Shown: positions 1-8,299 of the stretch, one piece after another | Layout: every line of letters begins with the position of its first letter | Position numbering within the stretch: position 1 is the stretch's first letter | NCBI GenBank assembly: GCA_965219915.1 | Contig: OZ244794.1 | Location: 1,364,001 to 1,428,000 of the forward strand | DNA length: 64,000 nucleotides | Reading direction: 5' to 3' | From: Bin80 sp965219915 | GTDB lineage: Bacteria > Bacteroidota > Rhodothermia > Rhodothermales > Bin80 | Position numbers and translations under genes: made by a program | Notes under the pieces: model-generated | The model's database searches: none | Seen by the model: the letters and a program-made list of their open reading frames with translations, nothing else | What the model was told of the DNA's origin: nothing

Positions 1-518
1 TCGGAAGGGTTGATCGTGTGGATGTTATTGATGTGACGGCCAATGGGTTTGGCCCCGATGATCTGGTTCTGCTATATCCGTCAATGGAGACCTATGAGGT
101 GGGCAGTGATGTGCCGCGCCTCCTACAGGAATCCATGAAATCATGGGAGATAGCCGCGGATTACCGACTCGACGCGACACGGGAGGAGAGCATGCGGATT
201 GCCCCCGATGCGCATAATCGCCAGGATGCACGGGCTGCGCTCACCGGCGATGTTCTTGGTGCTGTTTCCCGCTACTACGAGGGGGACGAATTTGATCTGC
301 GCATGTCTCAGGATACAGCTGGGGTTCGCTTGGAAATCTGGAATTACGATCCAGCGTCGTTACGCTACCGCTTGCCTCTGCAGCCTCTCGCCAGGGATAC
401 CCTCTGGCAGGCATTCCGGTTCGCCGCGCCCACGGTCGTTATGGCCTTCAAGGACGCTTCTGACTGTGTGCAGACCTATGCGGGGCAGGGCCGCATCCAT
501 ACACGCCCATGCGAATGA
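1..518 (+). CDS. Conserved hypothetical of the chaperone-usher/Exb locus (5' end outside window)
   Basis: The reading frame is open from the window's first bases, so the GTG at 18 is probably internal and only the C-terminal ~170 residues are seen. The block with GFGPDDLVLLYPS near the visible start matches GFGSNDVLILYPS in the gene at 57505-58296, and the two align to their ends, including a C-terminal Cys-rich tail (DCVQTY, RPCE against DGCVVVE, RECN). The family is therefore present in both chaperone-usher/Exb loci of this window. The second copy carries an N-terminal hydrophobic segment, so this protein is probably exported to the periplasm as well. I do not recognise the family and assign no function. 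The stop overlaps the start of the next gene (ATGA at 515-518), which places it in the operon that follows. Confidence 0.75.
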   Translation, partial: GRVDRVDVIDVTANGFGPDDLVLLYPSMETYEVGSDVPRLLQESMKSWEIAADYRLDATREESMRIAPDAHNRQDARAALTGDVLGAVSRYYEGDEFDLRMSQDTAGVRLEIWNYDPASLRYRLPLQPLARDTLWQAFRFAAPTVVMAFKDASDCVQTYAGQGRIHTRPCE

Positions 519-1006
519 GTGCGGTTCTCATCGCGATAATGGTGACGCATGGCGTCCATGCACAGGCTGTGGATACCAAAGTGTGGCTTGCAATAAAGGC
601 TCCGGAAGCGACCTGCTCGCTCGCTCTTAGGCAGGATGTCAATTTTGGGGCCATCAAGGGTGGAGAGCAGTCTGTCAGTCTGCCGCCAAGTGCGCCCGGC
701 AATCGCGGGCGGGTACCTGGATGGTTTGTAGTGACCGGTCAGCACGCCTCGGGCTACATGATCAGTATTGACTTTCCAAAGCATGTTACCGGCCCGGGAG
801 TGCCGCTCCCTTATGAGGGTCAGTGGGCACAGGCCGATACAGCCACCGAACCCTTTGAATATGTACCGGGGCCGATCTGGCGCGCATCAGCTGAGTCCAG
901 TTTCGAACGACACTTCCGTGTGGGAGGTCATATCCGGGGCCTATCGGAAAGTACCAGACCAGGCCTGTATTCCGGGCAAATCTCTATCACTACGACCTGC
1001 AATTAA
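509..1006 (+). CDS. Exported DUF4402-like (pilin-like) protein 1
   Basis: 165 residues. A short signal peptide ends near VHAQ (residues 15-19). The mature part carries the DUF4402-type pattern: an early Cys followed by VNFGAIKGG, a central VTG strand, a glycine-rich HFRVGGHI strand, and the ending GLYSGQISITTTCN. Two mature cysteines, one near the start and one at the last strand, could form a disulfide. DUF4402 proteins are small immunoglobulin-like secreted domains that resemble pilus subunits. Position before a chaperone gene and an usher gene supports a role as an assembled surface subunit (inference). The start may be 509 or 515; 515 gives an ATGA overlap with the previous stop, while 509 adds an Arg useful for the signal peptide. 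Both keep the same mature protein. Confidence 0.7.
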   Translation: MRMSAVLIAIMVTHGVHAQAVDTKVWLAIKAPEATCSLALRQDVNFGAIKGGEQSVSLPPSAPGNRGRVPGWFVVTGQHASGYMISIDFPKHVTGPGVPLPYEGQWAQADTATEPFEYVPGPIWRASAESSFERHFRVGGHIRGLSESTRPGLYSGQISITTTCN

Positions 1007-1015
1007 CAACACCAA

Positions 1016-1555
1016 ATGAAATCTCCAATCACGCTTTTTTTGTTAGCCCTCTGGTGGGCAATGCCCACACTTGGGCAGGTGACCGTACCGGTCTCCATTA
1101 CGCTTTCAGCCCCGTCACCGACGTGCAGTTTTTCTCGGGATGCATCGCTGAGTTTTGGTACTGTGGAAAAACCAGGTACGGGTAGCGGTTCCGTTGGGAT
1201 CAACGCGCAGACTGGCTCAAGGAGCAGTACGCTGACGGTCACCGGCAGCAGCTCAGTAGGTCAGGCACGCTTGACAGGGCAGAATGTAGCTACCTATACC
1301 GTCTCGAGGACATTTCCCTCGACACTGTCAAAGGGCAACGATGATTTAAGCTACAGTGGCACATGGGCACAATCTACGAGCTCAAATAGCGGCTACTCGT
1401 CAATTAGTGGCACTTCTTACAACGGTACGGCTAGTGGGGCGGGCACATCTTTCACACGCTACTTCAGGTTTGGAGGCACGGTGAGTGGCATTGATCTCAG
1501 CGATGGTGACGGAACCTATACCGGGACCATCACTGCAAGTGCTTCCTGTAATTGA
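1016..1555 (+). CDS. Exported DUF4402-like (pilin-like) protein 2
   Basis: 179 residues. The signal peptide runs to about residue 21 (ALWWAMPTLGQ). The body is rich in Ser, Thr and Gly, as in pilin or DUF4402 domains: CSFSRDASLSFGTVEKPGTG near the start, a VTGSSSVGQARLTG middle strand, YFRFGGTVSG, and the ending GTYTGTITASASCN. As in the preceding gene there is one early and one terminal cysteine. It lies 9 bases after the previous stop and its own stop touches the next start, so the three DUF4402-like genes are translated as a string. It is likely a structural subunit of a surface fibre; this is inferred from fold pattern and neighbourhood. Its exceptionally high Ser/Thr content makes it the best candidate for the major repeating subunit. 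Confidence 0.7.
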   Translation: MKSPITLFLLALWWAMPTLGQVTVPVSITLSAPSPTCSFSRDASLSFGTVEKPGTGSGSVGINAQTGSRSSTLTVTGSSSVGQARLTGQNVATYTVSRTFPSTLSKGNDDLSYSGTWAQSTSSNSGYSSISGTSYNGTASGAGTSFTRYFRFGGTVSGIDLSDGDGTYTGTITASASCN

Positions 1556-2073
1556 TGATGCGGTTGATTCAGTTAGCCAGTCTGGTGTTGTTTTCGGGGA
1601 TGGTGCAGGCACAAACCAGCGGAACGATGCAGGTCCATCTGGAGGTACTACCTCGGGTGCTAACGGTAAGCGTGGGTAGCAGTCAATTAGACTTTGCACA
1701 GCAGCGGGCGGATGCGGGTAGAGTTGTACTGGATCCAGCAACAGGGCTGGTGAGCGGAAAGTCTTATGGCAGACATGCCCTGGGAGAGGTTACCGTGCGC
1801 GGATCCGCAAAAAGCGGGTTTCTGGTCAGTGTTGAACAGACGGTTCAGCTTCGTCAGCACGGCAGTGATAATGGGATCAGTTTTACGCCGATCTGGGCAC
1901 AGCGTGAAGGTTGTCATCAGGGCGCATACGCGCTCACTCCCGCGAGGCTAGGTACAGGGACGCTTGGGGCCGATGGGTGCGCAGCGCTCCGTTTTGGCGG
2001 GGCAATTCAACTTTGGGGTGTACCCCAAGGCCGCTATGCAGGACAGCTTGCCGTGCGAATCGCACCTATGTAG
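1555..2073 (+). CDS. Exported DUF4402-like protein 3, homologous to part of the 54105 fusion protein
   Basis: About 172 residues starting at one of two adjacent ATG codons (1555 or 1558) that overlap the previous stop. The signal peptide ends near MVQAQ. The mature part has VSVGSSQLDFAQQRADAG, VVLDPATGLVSGKSYG, a long strand region, GCAALRFGGAIQL and the ending PQGRYAGQLAVRIAPM. The VALDPATEQISGQIYEGS and CHVIRIGGAVSLEGAAPGTYSG blocks in the protein at 54105-57500 (residues ~735-870) match this layout. In that protein the module is fused directly upstream of a chaperone-like domain. Here it lies directly upstream of a separate chaperone gene. The role as subunit or adaptor for the chaperone is inferred. 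Confidence 0.7.
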   Translation: MMRLIQLASLVLFSGMVQAQTSGTMQVHLEVLPRVLTVSVGSSQLDFAQQRADAGRVVLDPATGLVSGKSYGRHALGEVTVRGSAKSGFLVSVEQTVQLRQHGSDNGISFTPIWAQREGCHQGAYALTPARLGTGTLGADGCAALRFGGAIQLWGVPQGRYAGQLAVRIAPM

Positions 2074-2076
2074 ATC

Positions 2077-2844
2077 ATGGTCCGCGGATTATTTGTTTTA
2101 TCAATCATTGGCATTCTTGTGTGTCAGGCACACGGTCAGGCAGCACTCAGCGTGACCCCGGCCTACGCTGTGATCACAGATGAAGCCCCTTACGGGGCGT
2201 TCACACTCCACAATGCAGGCACGGAGGGGGTAGAGGTCACTATCAGTGCACGCTATGGTGCTATTGCTTCGACGGATTCGACTACCGCTGTTGTACTGGA
2301 CGAAGCGGGTCAATTGGGAGATCTAGCCAGGCATTTGACGTTTTTCCCGGACCGGTGCATTCTTCCGGCCGGAGGTGAGCAGGTTGTGCGTTATCGGATT
2401 CACGCAGCTCCAGAAGGCGGGTACATTACACTGATGCATTTTGCGATGCAGGAGCGGGGGGCTATTGTGGACGGACAGGTGCCTGACGTTGCAACCGGAC
2501 TCAGCATTGTATACAATCTGGTGGCCCCCCTGGTGTACCTGCAGGGCAACGGGATCCCAAACCTCACGGCCCGTGTGTTGGAAAGTACACCAAACGCATT
2601 GCATCTGTATCTGGAGAGCCACAGTCCATGGCCTTTCCTGGGGGGCATACGCGTTCTGCAGGATGGTGAGCAACTCGGTAGGGCAGAGGCTGCGGTCTAT
2701 ACTACGCGTCTCGTGCAGGTTCCGATATCCCTTGATCCGGACAAACGCCGGATACAGTTACAGTTTGACACGGCGTACACGGGACTGCCGCGCTCCATTC
2801 AGGGGGTACTGAGGGTCCCTTCATCTATCGAGTTGACCTGGTGA
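2077..2844 (+). CDS. PapD-like periplasmic pilus chaperone
   Basis: 255 residues. The signal peptide is MVRGLFVLSIIGILVCQAHGQ. The mature N-terminal domain has the PapD-type layout: ALSVTPAYAVI, FTLHNAG (the N-terminal immunoglobulin strand), and a later FFPDRCILPAGGEQVVRYRI block, which corresponds to the P-x(n)-L-x-P-G-x-x-Q-x-V-R signature of PapD/FimC proteins. The C-terminal half is a second beta domain (LYLESHSPWPFLGGIRVL). In classical systems these chaperones hold pilus subunits in the periplasm by donor-strand complementation and pass them to the usher. It stands between three DUF4402-like genes and the usher gene, as expected. Overall similarity to enterobacterial chaperones is low, so the call rests on motif and position. 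Confidence 0.75.
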   Translation: MVRGLFVLSIIGILVCQAHGQAALSVTPAYAVITDEAPYGAFTLHNAGTEGVEVTISARYGAIASTDSTTAVVLDEAGQLGDLARHLTFFPDRCILPAGGEQVVRYRIHAAPEGGYITLMHFAMQERGAIVDGQVPDVATGLSIVYNLVAPLVYLQGNGIPNLTARVLESTPNALHLYLESHSPWPFLGGIRVLQDGEQLGRAEAAVYTTRLVQVPISLDPDKRRIQLQFDTAYTGLPRSIQGVLRVPSSIELTW

Positions 2845-2847
2845 TCC

Positions 2848-5112
2848 ATGAGAAAACGGAGCCTGACGACTGTTCTGCTGTTGTTTGCGCTGCATGTGGC
2901 AACAGCCCAGGTACTCATGGAGGTCCCTCTCCTGTTGGAAGTGCCGGGCAAAGAGCAGATGGTACGTGCTTGGTATGATGGAGAGATATTCTTTGTAGAT
3001 GGTCAGGAGTTGTTTTATGCGCTCGGGTTTACTGTGCAATTCCAGGGTTCCCGGCTGGAAGCACTTGATGCCCATCGTCACTATGTCTTTGCCTGTGCGG
3101 GTTTGCCGCAGGATAACTCTTGCAGGATTGCATTGCGTGATTTGCTGAGCAGTTTTGGCGATGGGTTGTATTTCGACCAGGATCGACTGGAATTGCGGGC
3201 TTCCTCGGTAGCGAGCACCTTTGATGTACGTTCACTGCGTGCGCGGAAAAATACATGGATAGAAGTACCGGGACCTCATTTATTTGATCGAACGCGTACG
3301 CTGTGGGGCGGACTGATGGCGAGTTGGCAGGTGCGTCACGATGCGTTTGGCCTTCGTCCATACGTACGCTTCACGGGCAGCGTTTTGCAGGGTACCGTTG
3401 GGATAGACATTGGGGATAATCATACTTGGGTATACCGGTATGATCGGCCCGGGAGTAAATGGTTGACTCAGGTGGAGGCAGGTCGCTACAGTACAGGTCA
3501 CTACAGTAGTGGTATTATCGGGCTATCCATTACCAACGTGCCCCTGGCACGTCAGCACTTACAACGCGTGCGCACCATCCAGGGTCGGACCGCACCGCAC
3601 GCACTCATCCAGGCGGTGATTAGTGGGGAGGTCGTTGATCAGGTACAGGCAGATGCAGAAGGACGTTATGAATTACAGGCTCCCGCTTGGTATGGGACCA
3701 CTAAACTTGAAGTGCGCACGCGGCCATTAGGGGGCCTGCGTCCGACATCCGAACTGCGTTATCAATTGACTCCTGCATCGCTCGTACCGCCAAACAAGGT
3801 GTATTACAGCGCATATGCAAGGGAAGATGCGTATGCGCTCAAACTCCAGTATGGAGTGCATGAAAGGCTGACGCTGCGAGGTGCATGGTCACACGGGCAG
3901 GGGCGCACCGAAACCTCCTCCGGCTTCACATATAGCCCGGCTACGTTTCTGGCGCTCAGTGGGCAACTTGACCTTCCATCCACGCGTTGGGTGACGACGC
4001 TTCGTATGTGGTGTTCAGGATTGCACCTGAATGCCTACATAGATGCACAGCATGGAGAATTTACCAACACGAACATAACCGCATCGGCTGGCAAAGGACC
4101 CTTCAGTCTGCTGCTGAGAGGTGGTCAGTTGGTGATGATGGGGCGCTACAGAAGCCTGATCCTGTACCCGGAAATCTGGCTGCACCACCACACAGGCTTA
4201 TTGATGCAAGCCAATTGGGGGCTCAATAGACTGCGTGGCCCCCTTGTACAGGCCGTTACTTCCCAGAGCTGGCGCATTGCTGCAGGCTGGTCATTTGCCC
4301 GAATGAAGCTTATTACGTATGCCGAGCGCGACCACACACAGGAGGTGTACGGCGCAGAAGGTCTGCTGACATTTCGGCAAAAATCTTTGACCTTCGGTGC
4401 GGGATGGGACATAAACCATCAGGCCCCGGTTGCCAGTCTGAGCGTCCAGGTAACTTCGCCGTTCGGGAGACTGTTTGCTCATGGTCAGCGCAATGCATAT
4501 GGGTTCACGCATTCGCAGCAGGCGCAGGGAAGTATATACCTATGGCCTAGACTAGGGCTGACGCCATCCGCGCACCAGGAGAGTGCAGCCGAACTCCGAA
4601 TATTTGAAGACCTCAACGGCAACGGCAACCAGGATGCCAACGAACGGGTACTGCCGCATATTGACGTACAACTCTACCAAGGCGGGTTGACGCGCCTTAA
4701 AACAGGTGCCCTTTATTCTGCACACCTTGAGCCGTACCAGCGCTATCAGGTGCGTATTCTGGAAGCCTCTGTTCGTGATCCGTTACTGCATCCTGCTACG
4801 GGGTGGACGTTCAGTTTTACGGCGGATCCGGGGCGGAGGAAAGTAATCCAAGTTCCCATGCAGCAACTGGTGCGAGTTGCGGGGCAGGTTACTGCACTGG
4901 ATCGGGCACCGCTCCGGCTCAAGGTTCAGCTCAACAGTGAGGAGCATTCGGACGTGTATCGTGATGGCGGCTTTGCATTACAGGTTCGTCCAGGTCGCTA
5001 TACACTTACCATCATGGACGTGCTGGATCAGGAGGTGCTGGCGGCAAAACCCGTTGAGGTCGGCACAGCCACAATCCGCGTAACGATAGACCTGGAAAAG
5101 GACCGGATATGA
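2848..5112 (+). CDS. Usher-like outer-membrane protein (chaperone-usher family)
   Basis: 754 residues with signal peptide (cleavage near residue 20). An N-terminal beta region is followed by a long run of alternating amphipathic strands expected of an outer-membrane barrel. At about residues 255-300, SGEVVDQVQADAEGRYEL and the following WYGTTKLEVRTRPLGG correspond to the usher segment (G-x-V ... G-x-F/Y-x-L ... G-x-x-x-L-x-V ... G) that in FimD-type ushers follows the plug. Near residue 587 a DLNGNGNQDANE loop resembles a calcium-binding turn seen in some ushers and carboxypeptidase-regulatory domains, and is followed by one or two small beta-sandwich domains. Length is a little under FimD (about 850). 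It lies between chaperone and fourth subunit with 3-4 base junctions. A homologous usher starts at 62044. Role: pore for secretion and ordering of DUF4402 subunits (inferred). Confidence 0.75.
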   Translation: MRKRSLTTVLLLFALHVATAQVLMEVPLLLEVPGKEQMVRAWYDGEIFFVDGQELFYALGFTVQFQGSRLEALDAHRHYVFACAGLPQDNSCRIALRDLLSSFGDGLYFDQDRLELRASSVASTFDVRSLRARKNTWIEVPGPHLFDRTRTLWGGLMASWQVRHDAFGLRPYVRFTGSVLQGTVGIDIGDNHTWVYRYDRPGSKWLTQVEAGRYSTGHYSSGIIGLSITNVPLARQHLQRVRTIQGRTAPHALIQAVISGEVVDQVQADAEGRYELQAPAWYGTTKLEVRTRPLGGLRPTSELRYQLTPASLVPPNKVYYSAYAREDAYALKLQYGVHERLTLRGAWSHGQGRTETSSGFTYSPATFLALSGQLDLPSTRWVTTLRMWCSGLHLNAYIDAQHGEFTNTNITASAGKGPFSLLLRGGQLVMMGRYRSLILYPEIWLHHHTGLLMQANWGLNRLRGPLVQAVTSQSWRIAAGWSFARMKLITYAERDHTQEVYGAEGLLTFRQKSLTFGAGWDINHQAPVASLSVQVTSPFGRLFAHGQRNAYGFTHSQQAQGSIYLWPRLGLTPSAHQESAAELRIFEDLNGNGNQDANERVLPHIDVQLYQGGLTRLKTGALYSAHLEPYQRYQVRILEASVRDPLLHPATGWTFSFTADPGRRKVIQVPMQQLVRVAGQVTALDRAPLRLKVQLNSEEHSDVYRDGGFALQVRPGRYTLTIMDVLDQEVLAAKPVEVGTATIRVTIDLEKDRI

Positions 5113-5975
5113 CCCGGATACTGCCGTTGGTGTTGCTCTGTGTGCCGATTCCACGTTCCGCGGCTCAACTTGTTGTGCATCGGCCGCTCATACTACACCA
5201 GCACAGTGGGCCGGCGCTAATTGAGTCGGTATTCTCCCCGGAGGTTCATGCATGGTATGATGCAGTCATACAGGGGAGTCCACTCAGGATGGGAGGGCAT
5301 ACGCTTACTTGGGAGCCGCACCTCTCATGTGGGCACTCTAGCGGCAACATCGCTGCGCGTATGTGCAGGAGTCAGGCCTCAGACGTGCTTTTCTGGTCTC
5401 TGAGCGGAGTGGTTTCCCAAAAGCAGCGCAAGGTCCCCGGGATCTATCAGGGGTATGCGATACTCACCGTGAGGGGACCGACGAGTACGTACTCAACCTC
5501 AATCCCGGTCACATACGAAGTGCATGCCGATAAGGTGAGCTGCGCGGTCAGCGCGACCAGGAAGCTGGACTTCGGGGAAGCAGAAGCATACAGGCCGGGA
5601 TCTGTTACCCTTAGTTCAATAACAGGCGGGAGAAGCTACAAAGGCAGTCAGCGCTATGGACGCGGGGTGTCTACCTATGCCCCAGCTGCCCTGACGCTGA
5701 CCACCAGTGCGGGATCAGTAATGGTAACGGTCCTGGCACCGGTCACCCTTTCCTCATCCGCTGGCACCATCAGTTTCACCAGTCAGCTAGCTTACCAAAC
5801 GATTCCAGGGGGCAGATACGTGCCCCTGATTGAAGGTTTGGGGAGTAGGCGGATTGCTGTCAATGGTGGGCGGATGGGATTCCGGATCGGGGGTACGGTG
5901 AGTACGGATGCAACGAGCGCCGAAGCACACTATCAGGGAAACATAACGGTCACTTTTCTTTGCGGTCAATCATAA
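5109..5975 (+). CDS. Large exported DUF4402-like protein, possible tip adhesin
   Basis: 288 residues with a signal peptide ending near PRSAAQ. It is larger than the other three subunits and appears to have two beta domains: an N-terminal domain of ~130 residues with SCGHSSGNIAARMC and a GIYQGYAILTVRG ending, and a C-terminal DUF4402-like domain with CAVSATRKLDFGEAEAY, GRMGFRIGGTVS and the ending HYQGNITVTFLCGQS. Two-domain subunits encoded after the usher are often tip adhesins in chaperone-usher operons, which suggests that role here (inference from position and size). The start overlaps the usher stop (ATGA at 5109-5112). Confidence 0.65.
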   Translation: MTRILPLVLLCVPIPRSAAQLVVHRPLILHQHSGPALIESVFSPEVHAWYDAVIQGSPLRMGGHTLTWEPHLSCGHSSGNIAARMCRSQASDVLFWSLSGVVSQKQRKVPGIYQGYAILTVRGPTSTYSTSIPVTYEVHADKVSCAVSATRKLDFGEAEAYRPGSVTLSSITGGRSYKGSQRYGRGVSTYAPAALTLTTSAGSVMVTVLAPVTLSSSAGTISFTSQLAYQTIPGGRYVPLIEGLGSRRIAVNGGRMGFRIGGTVSTDATSAEAHYQGNITVTFLCGQS

Positions 5976-5986
5976 CCGATAAACCC

Positions 5987-6637
5987 ATGACAGTAACAAT
6001 ACAGGAAGTTGCCTTGCAACAGGAAGTGCAGGCGTTTTCGATCCTTGAACTTTTCAGCCAGGCGGGAGGCTTTCAGTGGCCGATACTGGCCGTGCTTGTT
6101 GCGGGGCTGGTCGTGCTGATGCTTCGCATTGTGCGTCTTTTCCGGGATCATTTGGCAGCACGTCCACTGAAACGATTAAACGTGGAATTAACAAACTTTT
6201 CGACGCTCGAAGATGTGCAGCATATTGCCAGTGACAGCCTCTATACACGACTTCTATCCGGTGTGCTCCAGCTTCACCGCAGCCCGGAAGCAATGGGTCG
6301 GGAGGTGAGCGATGTGGCAGCGGCCGCGCACGCAGCCTATGCACGAACACAACGTGTGATAACCTACTGTTCTAGCACAGCAGGCGGACTGGGACTTTTG
6401 GGGACGTTGGTAGGGATTTACGCATTGTTCTCCACGGGTACACGCGATGCGCAGACGATCTTTGCGGGTATTGCGATCGCTGTGGTATCCACGCTTCTAG
6501 GTATAGTCACGAGCATTCTGCTTGAATTCTTTGAGGCGGTGACCCACGGCTATGTAAGCCGATACATTGAATCTGCACAGGCATGGGCCCAGAAAGTACG
6601 CAGTCGTGTATTGTGCCTTTCTGAGGAAGAAGCATGA
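5987..6637 (+). CDS. MotA/TolQ/ExbB-family proton-channel protein
   Basis: 216 residues from the ATG at 5987; a TTG at 5960 would add nine residues but is less likely. Three hydrophobic segments are visible: about 23-45 (FQWPILAVLVAGLVVLMLRI), about 120-145 (GGLGLLGTLVGIYALF) and about 153-175 (IFAGIAIAVVSTLLGIVTSI). The GGLGLLGTLVG and GIAIAVVSTLLGI segments match the two C-terminal transmembrane signatures of ExbB/TolQ. Such proteins form a pentameric inner-membrane channel that, together with ExbD/TolR, converts proton flow into force on a periplasmic partner. It sits directly upstream of two ExbD-like genes and inside a chaperone-usher operon, a combination I do not know from characterised pilus systems. 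Confidence 0.85.
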   Translation: MTVTIQEVALQQEVQAFSILELFSQAGGFQWPILAVLVAGLVVLMLRIVRLFRDHLAARPLKRLNVELTNFSTLEDVQHIASDSLYTRLLSGVLQLHRSPEAMGREVSDVAAAAHAAYARTQRVITYCSSTAGGLGLLGTLVGIYALFSTGTRDAQTIFAGIAIAVVSTLLGIVTSILLEFFEAVTHGYVSRYIESAQAWAQKVRSRVLCLSEEEA

Positions 6638-7002
6638 GAGGATCACTAATAATGCGGTTGGTCGACATTACGCTTCTTCTACTATTGAGTCTGATGGCTG
6701 CGGCCAGCTTTACGTCAGACGGTCCCGATCCACCGGTCACGCACGAACTCACTGATCAAGGGAAGCTTCCAGCTCCATTGCAGGTTGCGATTACCCGGGA
6801 AGGCGGTATTCATCTGTCTCGAGGCGAATCTGTGTCTCTAACAGAGTTGGAATCTGTCCTGGCTTCGTGGACTGCAGAGGTAGAGGTCATCGCTGATGCT
6901 GAAGCGCCTGCGAGCAGACTGCTCGCAGTGCATGCCATCGCGCGCCGGCTGGATAAACAGGCAGCGTTCCGGGTGCGGCAAATCCGTAGAGAATTACCAT
7001 GA
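6634..7002 (+). CDS. ExbD/TolR-like protein A
   Basis: 122 residues. One N-terminal membrane segment (MRLVDITLLLLLSLMAAASF) carries the conserved aspartate of ExbD/TolR (the VDITLLLLL pattern corresponds to FIDVMLVLL in ExbD). This residue is the proton-relay residue in the known family. The short periplasmic domain has the ExbD-like ending VIADAEAPASRLLAVHAIARRL, corresponding to the strand-helix element before the C terminus. It aligns with the gene at 60134-60499 (VEIHADESAPAIYLLEVNRII). Start overlaps the channel gene's stop. It differs from the next gene, so the operon encodes a pair of unlike ExbD proteins, which could form a heteromeric stator or rotor. Confidence 0.8.
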   Translation: MRGSLIMRLVDITLLLLLSLMAAASFTSDGPDPPVTHELTDQGKLPAPLQVAITREGGIHLSRGESVSLTELESVLASWTAEVEVIADAEAPASRLLAVHAIARRLDKQAAFRVRQIRRELP

Positions 7003-7376
7003 AACGCAGCAGCGGACATTTACTTCGATTTATTGATCTGGGGCTTCTTCTACTGCTGGCATTTTTGTCCGTAGCAGAATTGAATCCCACCTTGCAGGTA
7101 CAACTCCCCGGTAAATCCAACACCTCCCGGGGGACGGCAGTAGCCCGTGTCGTGTTTGATCATGACTGGAACGGGTCTGTGCAGCGCCTGGATAACTCAA
7201 AGGTGCTATGCAAAACATCAAGCATAGGGGCTCTTGAGGCTTGCATGACACAGCAGGCTCGTATACGGTTCCTGCTGGCCCCCGTCAATGCAGCTACCGT
7301 ACAACAAATCGTCACACTGCTGGACGTCTGCACTGCAGCAGCACTCCCGTGCGTGATAGAAGCAACACCAGAATGA
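6999..7376 (+). CDS. ExbD/TolR-like protein B with four conserved cysteines
   Basis: 125 residues. The membrane segment RFIDLGLLLLLAFLSVAE contains the FID-type conserved aspartate, followed by NPTLQVQLPGKS, the usual ExbD motif leading into the periplasm. The periplasmic domain contains four cysteines (VLCK, EACM, LDVC, LPCV) whose spacing is matched in the paralogue at 58302-58685 (TLCN, VTCM, LDLC, KTCT). Canonical ExbD and TolR lack such a set, so disulfides or metal binding may be a feature of this subfamily (inference). ATGA overlaps at both ends place it in a translationally coupled string. Confidence 0.8.
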   Translation: MKRSSGHLLRFIDLGLLLLLAFLSVAELNPTLQVQLPGKSNTSRGTAVARVVFDHDWNGSVQRLDNSKVLCKTSSIGALEACMTQQARIRFLLAPVNAATVQQIVTLLDVCTAAALPCVIEATPE

Positions 7377-8299
7377 GTACACAAACAAAAGAAAGTACAT
7401 TGGCATGCGCAATGACCGCAGTGATCATACTGGTCTTGTGGCTGGTTGCCGCTTGGGTAGAAGTGCAGAGCCGTACCCAAGAGCTTCGCGAGCTTCCCAT
7501 TGTAGAAGGTTTTGAGTCGGCAGTGATTCGCTCGGCAGCTTCCCCATCAGTCCAGGAGGCACCGGTTACGCCTCCTTCAGTAAAGCGGCGCATCCCTCAG
7601 ATAACCCATACCGCACCGACAATCCCTCTAGTGTCAACTCCTGTTCGGCGTGCTACGTCAAGCTCCCTCTTGCGGCAGGAAGCGGGGATCAAACTGGAGG
7701 TGAGCCGCGCAGCAACCGAAACTTCATCAGCAGGCGTAACCACCCGGATAATTCCACAATCGCTGGAGATCAAGTCGCAAAGGGGAGTGCAGGCGGCGGA
7801 GCAGCATGCCCGTCAGACATCTTCCATAAATGTAACGCAAAGAGCAGCTGCGCCGAACACTGCCCTGCGGATTTCAACGCCTGCTCGTCCTGAACGGGTG
7901 CTGCGGAATGCCGAAGCAAAAAAGATCATTGAGTGGATGCGCCTCACAAGATCCGAGCTTCCACGTGGAATACAGCGGCATGTCGACTATCAACCGGGCA
8001 ACCTGAGCGCCTCGGCAACGCTTGAGCATGCCAACGAAATCTGGGAGATCTACCTGATGGCCCGCATGCCATCCGAGGAGTTGCACATTGTGATTGTTCG
8101 CGGAGAGGCGTCCTATTATATCGTCGATCCGAGCTTCAAGAGGGAAGGGCGGCGATTCCGATTGGGGGTTGTCCGCCGGAGCGGTGGTGAGATCACCGGG
8201 ATCACTTCCGAAGAACGTGCAGCTTCTAGCGCAGAGGTATCACTCCATTATGAAGTGTTTCTGGCTTGGTGGGATAAGTTGAGGCTAACATTAGAATGA
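7373..8299 (+). CDS. One-pass periplasmic protein in the TonB position
   Basis: 308 residues from the ATG at 7373, which overlaps the preceding stop; the longer frame from 7241 runs entirely through the previous gene and is rejected. Residues ~10-30 form a membrane anchor (AMTAVIILVLWLVAAWVEV). Next comes a low-complexity linker rich in Pro, Ser, Thr and Arg, then a C-terminal domain of about 130 residues. This layout (anchor, extended linker, terminal domain) is that of TonB/TolA, and the gene follows ExbB and ExbD genes. The terminal domain is not the TonB domain, however: I see no YP/SGxV-type signature. It does align with the protein at 59095-60141 (YYIVDPSFK against FYFIDPGLQ, and FLAWWDK against FLSWWSN). 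I propose it is the force-transmitting partner of this system. Confidence 0.65.
   Translation: MSTQTKESTLACAMTAVIILVLWLVAAWVEVQSRTQELRELPIVEGFESAVIRSAASPSVQEAPVTPPSVKRRIPQITHTAPTIPLVSTPVRRATSSSLLRQEAGIKLEVSRAATETSSAGVTTRIIPQSLEIKSQRGVQAAEQHARQTSSINVTQRAAAPNTALRISTPARPERVLRNAEAKKIIEWMRLTRSELPRGIQRHVDYQPGNLSASATLEHANEIWEIYLMARMPSEELHIVIVRGEASYYIVDPSFKREGRRFRLGVVRRSGGEITGITSEERAASSAEVSLHYEVFLAWWDKLRLTLE

Noticed and set aside
7241..7372. Longer start for the TonB-position protein
   Set aside because: The extra 44 codons lie inside the ExbD-like gene in another frame, have no coding character, and the ATG at 7373 overlaps the previous stop as in the rest of the operon.
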